Below the pieces are notes generated by a model. The model ran no database searches. It was given only the letters and a program-made list of their open reading frames with translations, and was not told the DNA's origin. From contig NZ_JACWFH010000035.1 in assembly GCF_019749255.1 (NCBI RefSeq), forward strand, positions 62,001 through 126,000: a DNA stretch of 64,000 nt, given 5' to 3'. The stretch comes from Mesobacillus maritimus. Its GTDB lineage: Bacteria > Bacillota > Bacilli > Bacillales > Cytobacillaceae. Position 1 is the first letter of the stretch. Each line of letters starts with the position of its first letter. This document shows, one piece after another, positions 1 through 9,963 of this stretch. Made by a program: the position numbers and the translations under genes.

Positions 1-1893
1 AAGAAAGGATCACTTCTATGGTTACTCGATGAAACCAAAACAGCCATGGGGGGCAGAATGTTAAAGCAATGGATCAATCGCCCTTTGCTTCAGGTAAAAG
101 GAATTCAATGGAGACAGTCGATTGTTGAATTGTTTATGACGAGCTTCTTCGAACGCCATGAAATTAGAGAAATGCTCAAGGAAGTCTATGATTTAGAACG
201 CTTAGCTGGACGTGTTGCATTTGGAAATGTCAATGCGCGCGACCTTGTTCAATTAAAGAAATCATTGCAGCAAATTCCCATATTAAAACAAACGCTCGTA
301 GCGATGGGGGATGAGGCTGCGGTTCAGTTGGCTGAAAATCTTGATCCTTGTGAGGAAGTAACAGATTTATTAGAACAGGCATTGATAGAAAATCCGCCAA
401 TTTCAATAAAAGAAGGAAATATCATACAGGATGGCTACGATGAACGGCTTGATCAGTATCGCGATGCAAGTCGAAACGGAAAGACCTGGATTGCGAGTTT
501 AGAGCGTCAGGAACGAGAAAAGACAGGCATTAAGTCGTTGAAGATTGGCTATAACAGAGTGTTTGGCTACTATATTGAAGTGACAAAGGCAAATCTGCAT
601 CTGTTAACAGAAGGCCAATATGAGCGGAAGCAGACATTATCGAATGCGGAACGATTCATTACCCCTGAATTAAAAGAAAAAGAGGACTTAATTTTACAGG
701 CTGAAGAAAAAATCGTTGAACTAGAATACGAGATTTTCGTAACGATTAGGGAAACGGTAAAAGAATACATCCCTAGACTCCAAGCGCTTGCCAAAGCTGT
801 GAGTGAGCTTGATGTTCTCACAAGTTTTGCTGAATTGAGCGAACAGCGCCATTATATAAAACCTCTTTTTACAAATGAACGGAAAGTGGTCTTGAAAGAT
901 GGTCGCCATCCAGTCGTGGAAAAAGTCATGTCTGCACAGGAGTATGTTCCGAATGATTGCTTCATGGACCAAGATCGTGAATTGCTCCTAATTACAGGAC
1001 CAAATATGTCGGGGAAAAGTACCTATATGAGGCAGATTGCCTTAACAGCCATCATGGCGCAAATCGGTTGCTTTGTCCCAGCTGCTGAGGCGGTGCTCCC
1101 TGTCTTTGATCAGGTGTTTACGAGAATTGGGGCTGCCGATGATTTAATATCTGGCCAAAGTACATTCATGGTTGAAATGCTTGAAGCGAATAATGCAATC
1201 GCGAACGCTACAGAAAACAGTTTGATTTTATTTGATGAAATTGGACGGGGGACTTCCACTTACGATGGAATGGCACTAGCGCAAGCGATTATTGAATACA
1301 TTCATGACCGAATTGGTGCGAAAACCTTGTTTTCCACGCACTATCATGAGCTGACTTCTTTGGTTGAAGAATTAACAAAGCTGAAGAATGTTCACGTTTC
1401 TGCGGTTGAACAAAATGGGAAAGTTGTTTTTCTTCATAAAATTAAAGAAGGTGCAGCCGATAAAAGTTATGGAATTCATGTTGCTCAGCTAGCCGATTTA
1501 CCAGCGGACCTTATCACTCGTGCGGCTGAAATTCTTGAGGCACTTGAAAAGAAGGACGAGCTGTCGAATGGAACGAGCCTTTCAGTAGCGAGTCGGAGCA
1601 TCGTACAAGAGCAGAGAACAAGCAGCGAATCTGTTGTCGCGGAGACTGTTATCGCTGATGAGCCACTTGAAGAGAAGTCAGTTTCCCAGGAGCAAACTGT
1701 AACGGATCAGACAGAAGAGTCAGCAGGACAGTTGTCTTTCTTTGATGAAGTATCTGTATCCGTTAAAAATTCTGGTCCTAGTAAAAAAGAAAAACGTGTT
1801 CTCGAGAAATTAACAGAATTAGATATCCTTGATATGACTCCGCTTGAGGCGATGAATACTCTTTATGAATTGCAGCGGAAGTTGAAGAAGTAA
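1..1893 (+). CDS. mutS: DNA mismatch repair protein MutS, C-terminal 630 residues (5' partial)
   Basis: This gene runs in from before the window; the frame is open from base 1, so the first ATG at 46 is internal. MutS recognises mismatches as a dimer and couples ATP binding to MutL recruitment. Visible parts are the lever/clamp region (partial residues 1-290), Walker [10 protein letters not shown] near 333-341, the Walker B stretch [10 protein letters not shown] near 407-416, and the STHYHEL ATPase motif after it. A C-terminal QLSFFDE motif near 577-583 looks like the sliding-clamp (DnaN) binding motif known in Bacillus MutS. The product would be about 860 residues in the family, so roughly a quarter lies outside. 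mutL follows after 43 bp, as in Bacillus. Confidence 0.98.
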   Translation, partial: KKGSLLWLLDETKTAMGGRMLKQWINRPLLQVKGIQWRQSIVELFMTSFFERHEIREMLKEVYDLERLAGRVAFGNVNARDLVQLKKSLQQIPILKQTLVAMGDEAAVQLAENLDPCEEVTDLLEQALIENPPISIKEGNIIQDGYDERLDQYRDASRNGKTWIASLERQEREKTGIKSLKIGYNRVFGYYIEVTKANLHLLTEGQYERKQTLSNAERFITPELKEKEDLILQAEEKIVELEYEIFVTIRETVKEYIPRLQALAKAVSELDVLTSFAELSEQRHYIKPLFTNERKVVLKDGRHPVVEKVMSAQEYVPNDCFMDQDRELLLITGPNMSGKSTYMRQIALTAIMAQIGCFVPAAEAVLPVFDQVFTRIGAADDLISGQSTFMVEMLEANNAIANATENSLILFDEIGRGTSTYDGMALAQAIIEYIHDRIGAKTLFSTHYHELTSLVEELTKLKNVHVSAVEQNGKVVFLHKIKEGAADKSYGIHVAQLADLPADLITRAAEILEALEKKDELSNGTSLSVASRSIVQEQRTSSESVVAETVIADEPLEEKSVSQEQTVTDQTEESAGQLSFFDEVSVSVKNSGPSKKEKRVLEKLTELDILDMTPLEAMNTLYELQRKLKK

Positions 1894-1936
1894 TCTAAAA
1901 GACGTACAAACAGAAACCACACGAGGGGGGACTTGG

Positions 1937-3940
1937 ATGGGAAAAATCAAACAGCTTGATGATGCATTATCCAATAAAATTGCTGCTGGTGAGGTTGTTG
2001 AACGTCCTGCATCCGTCGTAAAGGAACTGGTGGAAAATTCAATCGATGCTGGCAGCACAATCGTTGAGATTGACTTAGAAGAAGCGGGCATGGCTAAAAT
2101 TCGAATTACCGATAATGGGGGCGGAATCGAAGAGGAAGATGTTCTCATTGCGTTCCAGCGTCACGCCACAAGCAAAATTAAGGACGAAAACGATTTATTC
2201 AGAATTCGGACTCTAGGCTTTCGCGGAGAAGCGTTGCCTAGTATCGCATCAGTGGCGCGTTTGGAGATGAAAACATCCACAGGTGAAACTGCTGGGACAA
2301 GAATTGTGATTGAAGGCGGGAAAGTGGTAACAGTCGAAAAGGCGGATAGCCGAAAAGGTACGGATATCACCGTTTCTGACTTGTTTTATAATACTCCGGC
2401 GCGTCTTAAATATATGAAAACCATCCATACGGAGCTTGGCAATATTACCGATGTAGTGAACCGGCTCGCACTTTCTCATCCAGAGGTTTCCATTCGGCTT
2501 GTGCATAATGGCCGAAAACTGCTCTATACAACGGGAAATGGTGACGTCAGACAAGTGTTGGCAGCCATCTATGGGATGAATATGGTGAAAAATATGATTG
2601 CGATTTCCGGAGAGTCTCTTGATTATAAAATTAAGGGATGGATTACACTTCCTGAAATCACCCGTGCATCACGAAATTATATTTCGACGATGATCAATGG
2701 CCGGTTTATTAAAAATTATCCATTGGCAAAGGCGATCCAAGAAGGTTACCATACTTTGCTTCCAATCGGTCGTTTTCCATTGGTCCTCTTAGACATACAG
2801 ATGGATCCGTTGCTCGTAGACGTCAATGTGCATCCTTCCAAAATGGAAGTTCGCCTAAGTAAAGAACAAGAGCTAAATCAACTAGTAACGGAGACAATCA
2901 AGCGCACTTTTAAAACGCAGCAATTAATTCCAGCAGGATTTACAGCTCCCGTCCCGAAAGTGGAAAAACCAAAATCAGAACAAACATATTTTGAACTAGA
3001 TCATATGCCTGAAAAAGAAGCTCTGTTGCCAAAAAGCCCTTTTGAAGGAAATGGGGAAATAAGGGAGGCATGGAGTCCTTCCCAAAGCCAGGGAAATCTC
3101 CAGACAAGGAAGATTGACTCGGTAGATGCTGAGCCTGAACACATTGAGGCTACTAACTGGTCAAGTATATCCGCAAACCATTCGTTCCAACAAGAGCAGG
3201 AGTATTCAAGTGTTGCGACCCAATCACAGTATGAATTAGACGATCCTGAGAGCCGTGGTATAGCTGAGTCAGAAGAATGGCCAACCTTAGGTGCTAACGA
3301 CCAGTTTGGTACACCACCTCCTAATAGAGGTACACAGGATGTATCTGGAGTGCCATCACGTGTTCCGACGCTCTATCCGATTGGCCAAATGCATGGGACC
3401 TATATTTTAGCTCAAAATGAAAAGGGCTTGTATATTATTGACCAACACGCGGCGCAGGAACGAATCAAATATGAATATTTCCGTGAAAAAGTGGGCCAAG
3501 TGGAAAGTGAGCTTCAGGAAATGTTAGTTCCATTAACCTTTGAATATTCGCCTGATGAATCGATCCGTATTAATGAATACCTACCTGAGTTGGAAAAGGT
3601 GGGGGTATTCTTAGAACCATTTGGACCAAATAGTTTTATTGTTCGTGCCCATCCGCAGTGGCTTCCACGTGGGGAGGAAAAAGAAACAATTGAGGAAATG
3701 ATTGAACAGCTCTTACAAATGAAAAAAGTCGACATTAAAAAGTTGCGAGAAGAAGCCGCCATTCTGATGAGTTGCAAAGGCTCGATTAAGGCGAACCGTC
3801 ATCTTCGTAATGATGAAATTCAGGCATTGCTTGATGAATTAAGACGTTCCTCAGATCCGTTTACCTGTCCACATGGACGCCCAATTATTGTTCATTATTC
3901 AACCTATGAAATGGAAAAAATGTTCAAGCGGGTTATGTAA
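1937..3940 (+). CDS. mutL: DNA mismatch repair protein MutL
   Basis: MutL (667 residues) links MutS to strand removal. The N-terminal GHKL ATPase is clear: NSIDAG, DNGGGI, HATSKI and [10 protein letters not shown] lie within the first 100 residues. A low-complexity linker covers about 335-460. The C-terminal dimerisation and endonuclease domain carries [22 protein letters not shown] and CPHGRP, the metal-binding set of nicking MutL proteins from organisms without MutH. The ATG is preceded by GAGGGGGG at a normal distance. It follows mutS by 43 bp and is probably cotranscribed. It ends 150 bp before tatA. Confidence 0.98.
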   Translation: MGKIKQLDDALSNKIAAGEVVERPASVVKELVENSIDAGSTIVEIDLEEAGMAKIRITDNGGGIEEEDVLIAFQRHATSKIKDENDLFRIRTLGFRGEALPSIASVARLEMKTSTGETAGTRIVIEGGKVVTVEKADSRKGTDITVSDLFYNTPARLKYMKTIHTELGNITDVVNRLALSHPEVSIRLVHNGRKLLYTTGNGDVRQVLAAIYGMNMVKNMIAISGESLDYKIKGWITLPEITRASRNYISTMINGRFIKNYPLAKAIQEGYHTLLPIGRFPLVLLDIQMDPLLVDVNVHPSKMEVRLSKEQELNQLVTETIKRTFKTQQLIPAGFTAPVPKVEKPKSEQTYFELDHMPEKEALLPKSPFEGNGEIREAWSPSQSQGNLQTRKIDSVDAEPEHIEATNWSSISANHSFQQEQEYSSVATQSQYELDDPESRGIAESEEWPTLGANDQFGTPPPNRGTQDVSGVPSRVPTLYPIGQMHGTYILAQNEKGLYIIDQHAAQERIKYEYFREKVGQVESELQEMLVPLTFEYSPDESIRINEYLPELEKVGVFLEPFGPNSFIVRAHPQWLPRGEEKETIEEMIEQLLQMKKVDIKKLREEAAILMSCKGSIKANRHLRNDEIQALLDELRRSSDPFTCPHGRPIIVHYSTYEMEKMFKRVM

Positions 3941-4093
3941 CGGAAGACATTAATTGTGATAATTGTCATTTGTATAATCTAGTAGTTTGTTTTATGATTT
4001 AGGTAAGTGTTACTCCGTCAGGTTTGAGAGCCTATCCTGAACGCTCATACCTTTCGCCTCCTTAACACTAATAAACAAGAAGGAGGGATTGCA

Positions 4094-4279
4094 ATGTTTT
4101 CAAACATTGGTATTCCTGGCTTGATCCTTATACTAGTCTTAGCCCTTATCATCTTTGGACCGAAAAAGCTACCTGAACTAGGTCGTGCAGTTGGACAAAC
4201 CTTAGGGGAATTTAAAAAGTCAACTAAAGGGTTAATGGAAGACGACAAAGAAGTTTCTAAAGAAGATAAAAAAATCTAA
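4094..4279 (+). CDS. tatA: Twin-arginine translocase subunit TatA
   Basis: A 61-residue membrane protein that forms the pore of the Tat export system for folded proteins. It has one N-terminal membrane helix (about residues 5-20), the conserved hinge [14 protein letters not shown], an amphipathic helix, and a short acidic, lysine-rich tail, which is the standard TatA/E layout. The start has a strong AAGGAGGG site 8 bp upstream. No tatC is adjacent, so the partner must be elsewhere. It lies between mutL and the convergent mreBH and is followed by its own terminator. Confidence 0.95.
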   Translation: MFSNIGIPGLILILVLALIIFGPKKLPELGRAVGQTLGEFKKSTKGLMEDDKEVSKEDKKI

Positions 4280-4290
4280 TTATAAATCAA

Positions 4291-4324
4291 GCGCACTCTC
4301 ATCAAATAAGAGGTGCGTTTTTTC
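4291..4324 (+). terminator. Terminator after tatA
   Basis: Imperfect GC-rich hairpin (GCGCACTCT / AGAGGTGCG) followed by a run of T, 12 bases after the tatA stop. Confidence 0.75.
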
Positions 4325-4358
4325 TTTGGAAAATAGTAATCGTATTTTAGGTGACTCT

Positions 4359-4580
4359 CGTGAATAGACAAAGAAAATGAGTGAATATAGAGCCAGACTT
4401 TTTGTGAATAGAACAAGGAAATGTGTGAATAGAAAATAGTTATGCGGATAGAGGAATGAAATTCGTGTATAGACTCAGGAAATGAGTGAATAGAGCCAGG
4501 CTTTTTGCGAATAGAACGAGGAAATGTGTGAATAGCCTATCTTTTCTCGAATAGAACGAGCCTATATGTAAATAGAGCCC
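4359..4580. repeat. Degenerate intergenic tandem array built on GTGAATAGA units
   Basis: Between the tatA terminator and the mreBH terminator, about 220 bp consist of diverged copies of a unit of roughly 20-22 bp beginning GTGAATAGA, often followed by ACAAGGAAATG. A larger unit starting GAGCCAG recurs at 4390 and 4493 (103 bp, about two times 51.5), including the same internal order of subunits. No open frame crosses it. The spacing resembles the arrays at 14541, 54501 and 60187, although the sequence is unrelated. Confidence 0.8.
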
Positions 4581-4644
4581 CTCTTCACTGGAAATACGTA
4601 GCAAATTGAATGACACTCCCCAAAAAATAATAAGAGATCACGAA

Positions 4645-4690
4645 TATAAGAAAACACACCTCAAGTTTGATTGAGGTGTGTTTTCTTATA
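4645..4690. terminator. Bidirectional terminator between tatA region and mreBH
   Basis: A perfect 20-bp inverted repeat with a 6-base loop. A/T tracts at the base of the stem give a T-rich tail in both directions. It begins 5 bases after the mreBH stop codon (opposite strand). Confidence 0.9.
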
Positions 4691-4695
4691 TCTTT

Positions 4696-5712
4696 TTATT
4701 TTGCTAGAGGTTGAAGGCTATGAATATACTTCAATGCTTGACCTGTTCCGAAGGCAACTGCTTCAAGTGGGTTTGGCGCAAGATGGACGGGAACAAAAAT
4801 CTCTTTATTCAACCATTCTTCCATTCCGTTTAACAAGCAACCTCCACCGGTCAAGACAAGTCCACGATCAACGATATCCCCACTTAGCTCTGCTGGGCAG
4901 TCCTCAAGTGTTTTTCGAACGGTTTCGAGAATCTGAAGCAAGGATTCTTTTAAACAATCTCTTATTTCGTAAGAGTTTAGAGTAATGGTGCTTGGTAGTC
5001 CAGTAACAAGATCTCGACCACGTACATCCATTTCAAGTTTGTCATGCTCAACAAGTGCGTGACCAATCTCAATTTTTATCCTCTCAGCTGTGCGCTCACC
5101 AATTAAGATATTATAGGCTTTACGGACATACTGAATAATATGTTCATCGAACCTGTCTCCTCCTATACGAAGGGAATGGCAGGCAACCACACCGCCGTAG
5201 GAAATGATGGCAACCTCTGATGTACCGCCACCGATGTCTAAGACCACATTGGCAACAGGTTCATCAACAGGTAAACCAGCGCCAATTGCTGCGGCAACTG
5301 GCTCCTCAATAATATGGACCTTTTTCGCCCCCGCACTTCGTACGGCCTCATGAATCGCACGGCGCTCAGCGCTTGTTGAGCCAGAAGGGGTACAAACGAT
5401 TACATTTGGTTTGCGTAGCGCGAATCCTCCGTTTTTCATTGCCTTTTTCATAATTTGGACGAGCATTTCTGAGGTAATATCAAAATCGGCGATGACGCCA
5501 TCTTTTAGAGGACGGACTGCCATAATTTTTTCAGGCGTTTTCCCGATCATTTCCTTTGCCTCTGTGCCAACAGCGACAATTTTTTTTGTATCCATATCAA
5601 TGGCCACGACAGAAGGCTCATTTAATGCAATTCCTTTATTTTTACTATAGACCAATGTATTAGCAGTTCCTAAGTCAATTCCTATTTCAGCTTGTATCAT
5701 CATTGTTTTCAC
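4696..5712 (-). CDS. mreBH: Rod-shape determining actin homologue MreBH
   Basis: A 338-residue bacterial actin that polymerises at the membrane and guides lateral cell-wall synthesis. The actin-fold motifs are present: phosphate-1 loop [12 protein letters not shown] near residue 10, phosphate-2 region [12 protein letters not shown] near 158-169, adenosine motif [11 protein letters not shown] near 288-298. Among the three Bacillus paralogues (MreB, Mbl, MreBH) the N-terminus ('[19 protein letters not shown]') and overall sequence fit MreBH best. In B. subtilis mreBH is not next to tatA or miaA, so the position differs. It is monocistronic and convergent with tatA. Confidence 0.88.
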   Translation of the reverse strand: MKTMMIQAEIGIDLGTANTLVYSKNKGIALNEPSVVAIDMDTKKIVAVGTEAKEMIGKTPEKIMAVRPLKDGVIADFDITSEMLVQIMKKAMKNGGFALRKPNVIVCTPSGSTSAERRAIHEAVRSAGAKKVHIIEEPVAAAIGAGLPVDEPVANVVLDIGGGTSEVAIISYGGVVACHSLRIGGDRFDEHIIQYVRKAYNILIGERTAERIKIEIGHALVEHDKLEMDVRGRDLVTGLPSTITLNSYEIRDCLKESLLQILETVRKTLEDCPAELSGDIVDRGLVLTGGGCLLNGMEEWLNKEIFVPVHLAPNPLEAVAFGTGQALKYIHSLQPLAK

Positions 5713-5738
5713 CTGTGTCTCCTTCTAGTAAGTTATGT

Positions 5739-5776
5739 CCCCATAATCTTCTATAAAAGGTACCATGATTATGGGG
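5739..5776. promoter_or_regulatory. Inverted repeat CCCCATAATC / GATTATGGGG
   Basis: Two perfect 10-bp arms (5739-5748 and 5767-5776) separated by 18 bases lie just upstream of mreBH and before a possible small frame on the plus strand. It could be an operator or a hairpin in an mRNA leader. No known binding-site consensus is recognised. Confidence 0.5.
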
Positions 5777-5781
5777 GTAAA

Positions 5782-5910
5782 GTGTCGATTGTTATCGAAT
5801 CGTTACCTAAATGTAAAAACGATGGAAAAATATATAAAATAAATAGAAGAGATTGGGAAAAGTATAGGGATTTTAGATTAGGACGTTTATATTTGGGTTA
5901 TAATATTTAG
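5782..5910 (+). CDS. Possible small protein, 42 residues, unrecognised
   Basis: A short open frame from a GTG with a GGGGG stretch about 5 bases upstream. The predicted peptide is basic, with an internal stretch RRDWEKYRDFRLGRLYLGY. The reading frame is also open upstream to an ATG at 5692, but that start lies inside mreBH on the other strand and has no ribosome site. No family is recognised; it may be spurious. Confidence 0.22.
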   Translation: MSIVIESLPKCKNDGKIYKINRRDWEKYRDFRLGRLYLGYNI

Positions 5911-5983
5911 ATGTTCAACTGCTTTTCTAAAAACTTTTAGGTTAGAATGATAGATAGATTAAAAAAAGGCAGTGTGAAGTTGT

Positions 5984-6940
5984 TTGAAACAAAAAGAGAA
6001 ATTATTCGTTTTAATTGGGCCAACCGCCGTTGGCAAGACAAAATTGAGCATAGAACTCGCGAGAAGGTTTAACGGTGAAATTATCAGCGGGGATTCAATG
6101 CAGATTTATAAAGGGATGGACATCGGTACCGCTAAAATTACGGAGGAAGAGATGGAAGGCATCCCCCATCATTTAATTGACATCAAGGATCCAGATGAGC
6201 CATTTTCAGTCGCTGAATTTCAAGAATTGGTTCGAGGGAAAATTACTGAAATCAGTAGTAGAAAAAAACTGCCTATGATTGTCGGCGGAACAGGGCTATA
6301 CATTCAATCCGTTTTATATGATTATCAGTTTACAGAAGCTGCATCAGATCATGAGTTTCGTATGAAGCTTGAACAATTAGCAGAAGAAAAAGGCAATCTA
6401 GAACTCCATCAAAGATTAAAAAAAGTTGATCCTGAAAGTGCGGAGAGAATTCACCCGAACAATCTCAGGCGGGTGATTCGGGCACTAGAGGTTTACCATT
6501 GCACAGGTAAGACCATGACTGCTTACCAACAGGAACAACAGCCGGAACTGTTATATGATACTTGCTTGGTTGGATTAACGATGGAACGCGAGGTATTGTA
6601 TAATAGAATAAACAAGCGTGTGGACCTAATGATGGAGCAAGGATTGGTTGAAGAAGTTAAGGACTTGTATGACAGAGGGATTAGAGACTGTCAATCGATA
6701 CAGGCAATAGGATATAAAGAGTTGTATGAATACTTTGATGGCAGAGTTACACTACAAGAAGCAGTCGAAAACTTAAAGCAAAATTCACGCCGCTATTCCA
6801 AGAGACAGCTAACGTGGTTCCGTAATAAAATGGATGTAGAGTGGTTTGAAATATTGTCAATGGCAAATGCCAATGAAAAAAAATTCGCGGAAATTTCCAA
6901 CTATATTGAAGGAAAGCTCCAGATTAAAGCGAATACATAA
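5984..6940 (+). CDS. miaA: tRNA dimethylallyltransferase MiaA
   Basis: MiaA (318 residues) transfers a dimethylallyl group to A37 of tRNAs reading UNN codons. Motifs visible: P-loop GPTAVGKTKLS near residue 12, DSMQIYKGMDIGTAK near 37-51, GGTGLYIQ near 101, and the C-terminal tRNA-binding region with NSRRYSKRQLTWFRN. The start is TTG; the in-frame GTG upstream is followed at once by a stop, so TTG at 5984 is the best choice, with AAAAAGGCAG upstream. hfq follows after 27 bp, the same pairing as in B. subtilis. Confidence 0.97.
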   Translation: MKQKEKLFVLIGPTAVGKTKLSIELARRFNGEIISGDSMQIYKGMDIGTAKITEEEMEGIPHHLIDIKDPDEPFSVAEFQELVRGKITEISSRKKLPMIVGGTGLYIQSVLYDYQFTEAASDHEFRMKLEQLAEEKGNLELHQRLKKVDPESAERIHPNNLRRVIRALEVYHCTGKTMTAYQQEQQPELLYDTCLVGLTMEREVLYNRINKRVDLMMEQGLVEEVKDLYDRGIRDCQSIQAIGYKELYEYFDGRVTLQEAVENLKQNSRRYSKRQLTWFRNKMDVEWFEILSMANANEKKFAEISNYIEGKLQIKANT

Positions 6941-6967
6941 TAATAGAGATAAAAAGGAGGATCTGCA

Positions 6968-7198
6968 ATGAAACAAATTAACATTCAAGATCAGTATCTA
7001 AACCAGCTGCGCAAGGATGGAATTAATGTCACTGTCTTTTTATTAAATGGATTCCAGCTTCGTGGACAAATTAAGGGCTTTGATAATTTCACAGTTTTAT
7101 TTGAAACTGAGGGAAAACAGCAGCTTGTTTATAAGCATGCAATTTCAACATTCGCACCGCAAAAGAATGTCCAAATTGATCTTGACCCACAGCAATAA
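6968..7198 (+). CDS. hfq: RNA chaperone Hfq
   Basis: A 76-residue Sm-like protein that forms a hexameric ring and binds sRNAs and A-rich RNA. The Sm1 motif ([21 protein letters not shown]) and Sm2 motif (YKHAISTF) are intact, and the short C-terminal tail typical of Bacillus Hfq is present. The ATG has an AAGGAGG site 8 bp upstream. It lies 27 bp after miaA, probably in the same operon. Confidence 0.97.
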   Translation: MKQINIQDQYLNQLRKDGINVTVFLLNGFQLRGQIKGFDNFTVLFETEGKQQLVYKHAISTFAPQKNVQIDLDPQQ

Positions 7199-7298
7199 TA
7201 GGCTGTAGGTGCATTTTCCTTCATATTGGGAAGTGAATATTAGGATGTTCACAGGGGTAGTGGACCGTCGACTGAACTCACGTTTATGGATGAATAAA

Positions 7299-7325
7299 CC
7301 TAACCCTTAAATGATTAGGGTTAGG
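7299..7325. promoter_or_regulatory. Inverted repeat CCTAACCCT / AGGGTTAGG after hfq
   Basis: Nine-bp perfect arms with a 9-base loop, about 100 bp after hfq and 18 bp before the hfq terminator. There is no T-run, so it is not a terminator by itself. It could stabilise the mRNA 3' end. Confidence 0.45.
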
Positions 7326-7342
7326 TGAATGATCATACAGGA

Positions 7343-7368
7343 GCTCGCAATATCATTGCGGGCTTTTT
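7343..7368 (+). terminator. Terminator of miaA-hfq
   Basis: Eight-bp stem GCTCGCAA / TTGCGGGC (one G-T pair), a 5-base loop, then TTTTT. Confidence 0.85.
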
Positions 7369-7720
7369 GCTATGCTTTGAAAAATTCCTTTTAATGAATT
7401 TCTAATTGCTTGAATACATATAGATTAAGGAGTATTTCCCGTTAAACTGCAAAGTGGTGATTGTTTTTATATGGGGATGAACCCTTAGGGGAAAAGAGGT
7501 TTTCCTAGAAAGGCTTTCAATTAAGCTGTGTTTCATGAGCCATCTTTGTTTTTTTACAAGGGTGTTGTGGTTAAAGACAAGAAGTAAGCTCCTGCTGGAG
7601 TTAGCTAGGCTCACGGATGTGTAGTAGTGCCTTGCGAGGGAATACAGAAGCGTTTTGCACAGCTATTAAAAATTTGAGCTTCTTCATATAGACTGTCCCT
7701 TAGAATAGAGGTGAGAAAGC
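7369..7720. other. Gene-free stretch before spoVK
   Basis: No convincing gene. A minus-strand frame of 70 codons (7402-7614) has no ribosome site and no recognisable family. Plus-strand translation is broken by several stops. A small palindrome CTCCTGCTGGAG lies near 7590. The 3' end must hold the spoVK promoter, expected to be a sporulation promoter, but no consensus was assigned with confidence. Confidence 0.5.
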
Positions 7721-8677
7721 TTGGACCAACCGTTTCGCATGAATAACAATGGACAAATCAGCATTGTTTTGAATGCACAAAAACGCAATCCGGCAATAAA
7801 AGAATTGCCTAAATCGCCAAATTTAGAGGTGAAACCGAAACCGAAGCCAACTGATCATGAAGCCCTAAAAGAAATTGAGGATGAACTTGAGACACTGGTT
7901 GGTATGGAAGAAATGAAGCGGATGATAAAGGAAATTTATGCTTGGATTTATGTAAATAAAAAAAGGGAAGAAAAAGGGTTAAAGACAGGTCGCCAAGCTT
8001 TGCATATGATGTTCAAAGGTAATCCAGGCACTGGAAAAACGACGGTGGCTAGATTAATAGGAAAGCTCTTTCTCAAAATGAATGTCCTTTCCAAGGGGCA
8101 TTTAATTGAAGCAGAACGGGCTGACTTAGTAGGGGAATACATTGGTCATACAGCACAGAAAACCCGTGATTTAATCAAGAAGGCTCTTGGAGGAATTTTA
8201 TTTATTGATGAAGCCTATTCCTTAGGGCGAGGCGGGGAAAAGGACTTTGGAAAAGAGGCTATTGATACGCTTGTCAAACATATGGAGGATAAACAACATG
8301 AGTTTATTCTGATTTTAGCTGGATACTCTCGAGAAATGGATTATTTTCTATCGTTAAACCCAGGATTGCATTCAAGATTTCCGCTCGTTGTTGATTTTCC
8401 GGATTATACCATCAACCAACTAATGGAAATCGGACAACGGATGCTGGATGAAAGGGAATATACATTAAGTCACGAAGCAGAAAGGAAACTTCGTGAACAT
8501 CTAGCTTGGGTTAAATCAAGCCTAGGTCCAACTGGTTTTTCAAATGGGCGATATATCCGGAATATCATCGAAAAATCAATCCGTGCCCAGGCAATGAGGC
8601 TATTGCTTGAAAATCAGTTCGAACGACATGAACTGGTGACCCTGCGCAGCAATGATTTAATATTGAACGAAAATTAG
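7721..8677 (+). CDS. spoVK: Stage V sporulation protein K, AAA+ ATPase
   Basis: SpoVK (318 residues) is a CbbX-type AAA+ ATPase needed for spore maturation. It has a variable N-terminus (1-65), Walker A GNPGTGKTT near 104-112, the Walker B stretch ILFIDEAYSL near 163-172, and a conserved C-terminal lid region. The TTG start has GAGGTGAG about 8 bp upstream. The length matches the B. subtilis protein. It is followed by a good terminator, so it forms its own unit, as expected for a mother-cell sporulation gene. Confidence 0.95.
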   Translation: MDQPFRMNNNGQISIVLNAQKRNPAIKELPKSPNLEVKPKPKPTDHEALKEIEDELETLVGMEEMKRMIKEIYAWIYVNKKREEKGLKTGRQALHMMFKGNPGTGKTTVARLIGKLFLKMNVLSKGHLIEAERADLVGEYIGHTAQKTRDLIKKALGGILFIDEAYSLGRGGEKDFGKEAIDTLVKHMEDKQHEFILILAGYSREMDYFLSLNPGLHSRFPLVVDFPDYTINQLMEIGQRMLDEREYTLSHEAERKLREHLAWVKSSLGPTGFSNGRYIRNIIEKSIRAQAMRLLLENQFERHELVTLRSNDLILNEN

Positions 8678-8691
8678 AAACTAACTCGTCT

Positions 8692-8722
8692 GGGCGAAAG
8701 CATAAGCTTTCGCCCTTAATCT
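8692..8722 (+). terminator. Terminator of spoVK
   Basis: Perfect 10-bp stem GGGCGAAAGC / GCTTTCGCCC with a 4-base loop, followed by a short T-containing tail. Confidence 0.75.
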
Positions 8723-8860
8723 ATTGTAAAACATCCAAAACAAAAAATAGGAACATATATGTTAAAATTTGTATAATAACATATAAGATTCCATATGGCC
8801 GATAGTATGGAGTGCGAAGAAAAAAGGGGTATTTGATTTGATATGACCTGGGGGTTGGGT

Positions 8861-9598
8861 ATGGAGCAAAAATTAGCGATTTTGACCGATATACATGGGA
8901 ATTATTCGGCGTTAAAAGCTGTGTTGGATGAGATTGACCAAGACAATGAGAAAATTCATATCCATTGTTTAGGGGACTTAATTGGGATTGGACATGAAAC
9001 GAATGAGGTCCTTGACCTAATGTTTTCAAGAAAAGATATCTCCTTTGTCATTGGAAATCATGATCAAGCAATCTTAGATATACTCGCTGGTGGAAAACCA
9101 GATAGTAGGGGGGCTGAGAGGGAGCACCATCAATGGATTGCTGAGCACTTTAATCATGATTTCATTCCACATCTAGAACAAATACCGAAAAAGTCTACAG
9201 CTGTCTACAATGGCCAGAGATTTCTGTTCACGCATTATCACTTAACGGATGATGAAAAATTGTTGCCAGTAGATTATGAACCAACCGTAAAAAAACTTGA
9301 TGCCCATTATCAAGAATCACAAGCTGATATGGTTTGTTTTGGTCACCACCATGTTGTCCATCACTTTAAGTCACATGAACGAATTTATTTTAATCCAGGC
9401 TCTTTAGGTTGCCAACACAAGCCGTTAGCACCTTATGCAATTGTCACTGTTAGGGAATCAGGAAATATCGATGTGTCTCTAAAAGAAGTCCCGTACGATA
9501 ACAAGGAATTTCTTATGTCCTATTCAAGACTCCCAATTCCAGCAAAAGAATTTGTTTTGAAGAATTTTTATGGGAACCAGCATTTGTATTTAGAATGA
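8861..9598 (+). CDS. Metallophosphoesterase family protein
   Basis: A 245-residue calcineurin-like phosphoesterase of the short YfcE/ApaH-like group; the substrate is not predictable. Metal-binding motifs are present in order: DIHGNYSAL near the N-terminus, GDLIGIG, GNHD, THYHL and GHHHVVH. ATG 8861 is preferred because GGGGG lies 7 bp upstream; an ATG at 8843 in the same frame has no site. It stands alone between spoVK and hflX. A second, PPP-type phosphatase is at 32989. Confidence 0.88.
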   Translation: MEQKLAILTDIHGNYSALKAVLDEIDQDNEKIHIHCLGDLIGIGHETNEVLDLMFSRKDISFVIGNHDQAILDILAGGKPDSRGAEREHHQWIAEHFNHDFIPHLEQIPKKSTAVYNGQRFLFTHYHLTDDEKLLPVDYEPTVKKLDAHYQESQADMVCFGHHHVVHHFKSHERIYFNPGSLGCQHKPLAPYAIVTVRESGNIDVSLKEVPYDNKEFLMSYSRLPIPAKEFVLKNFYGNQHLYLE

Positions 9599-9616
9599 AA
9601 TGAAATGAAATGAAAT
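9597..9616. repeat. GAAAT pentanucleotide microsatellite
   Basis: Four consecutive copies of GAAAT overlap the stop codon region of the metallophosphoesterase gene. It is a possible slippage site that could change the gene's 3' end. Confidence 0.7.
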
Positions 9617-9649
9617 GGTATGTGGAAGTAACTATTCATAAAAGAAGGC

Positions 9650-9690
9650 AAAGGGCAATTCTATTCTCTTTAACATTGCCCTTTGGATAA
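9650..9690 (+). terminator. Possible terminator after metallophosphoesterase
   Basis: Ten-bp perfect arms AAAGGGCAAT / ATTGCCCTTT with a 14-base loop; the T-run is weak. Confidence 0.45.
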
Positions 9691-9899
9691 GGGCTGCTAT
9701 TGGAAAAGATATAGTTAAAAACCAATTCTAGATTTTAACGAAGGATAAGTGATTTCTACGTTTATTGTAGATTGCAGACTTTTTACTAATATAAAGTTTT
9801 TTAAACTATAGCCAGGTTCTTCCTATTTGAGTCTTATAAATTGAGATGATGTTACCAACACGAGCTTGTTTTGGCCAAGATAATTGTTGTGGAAAAATT

Positions 9900-9927
9900 T
9901 TGGTTCCCCACTCTTTTTTGGTATGAT
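9900..9927 (+). promoter_or_regulatory. Putative sigma-A promoter of hflX
   Basis: TTGGTT, 16-bp spacer, TATGAT. Transcription would begin after the upstream ATG at 9871, which supports the downstream TTG start of hflX. Confidence 0.5.
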
Positions 9928-9963
9928 GAGTTCAGAATACATAAGGAGAAAGGTGGTAGTCGC

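Noticed and set aside
4359-4580. CRISPR array
   Set aside because: Units are diverged throughout and there are no constant repeats with unique spacers; no cas genes. The same applies to 54501-54843 and 60181-60775, where whole units repeat.
4671-4985. 104-codon plus-strand frame inside mreBH
   Set aside because: Shadow of a conserved gene on the other strand.
7402-7614. 70-codon minus-strand frame between hfq and spoVK
   Set aside because: No ribosome site, odd composition, no recognisable family.
9871-9963. 31-codon N-terminal extension of HflX
   Set aside because: It precedes the probable promoter, and TTG 9964 has a better ribosome site and gives the family length.
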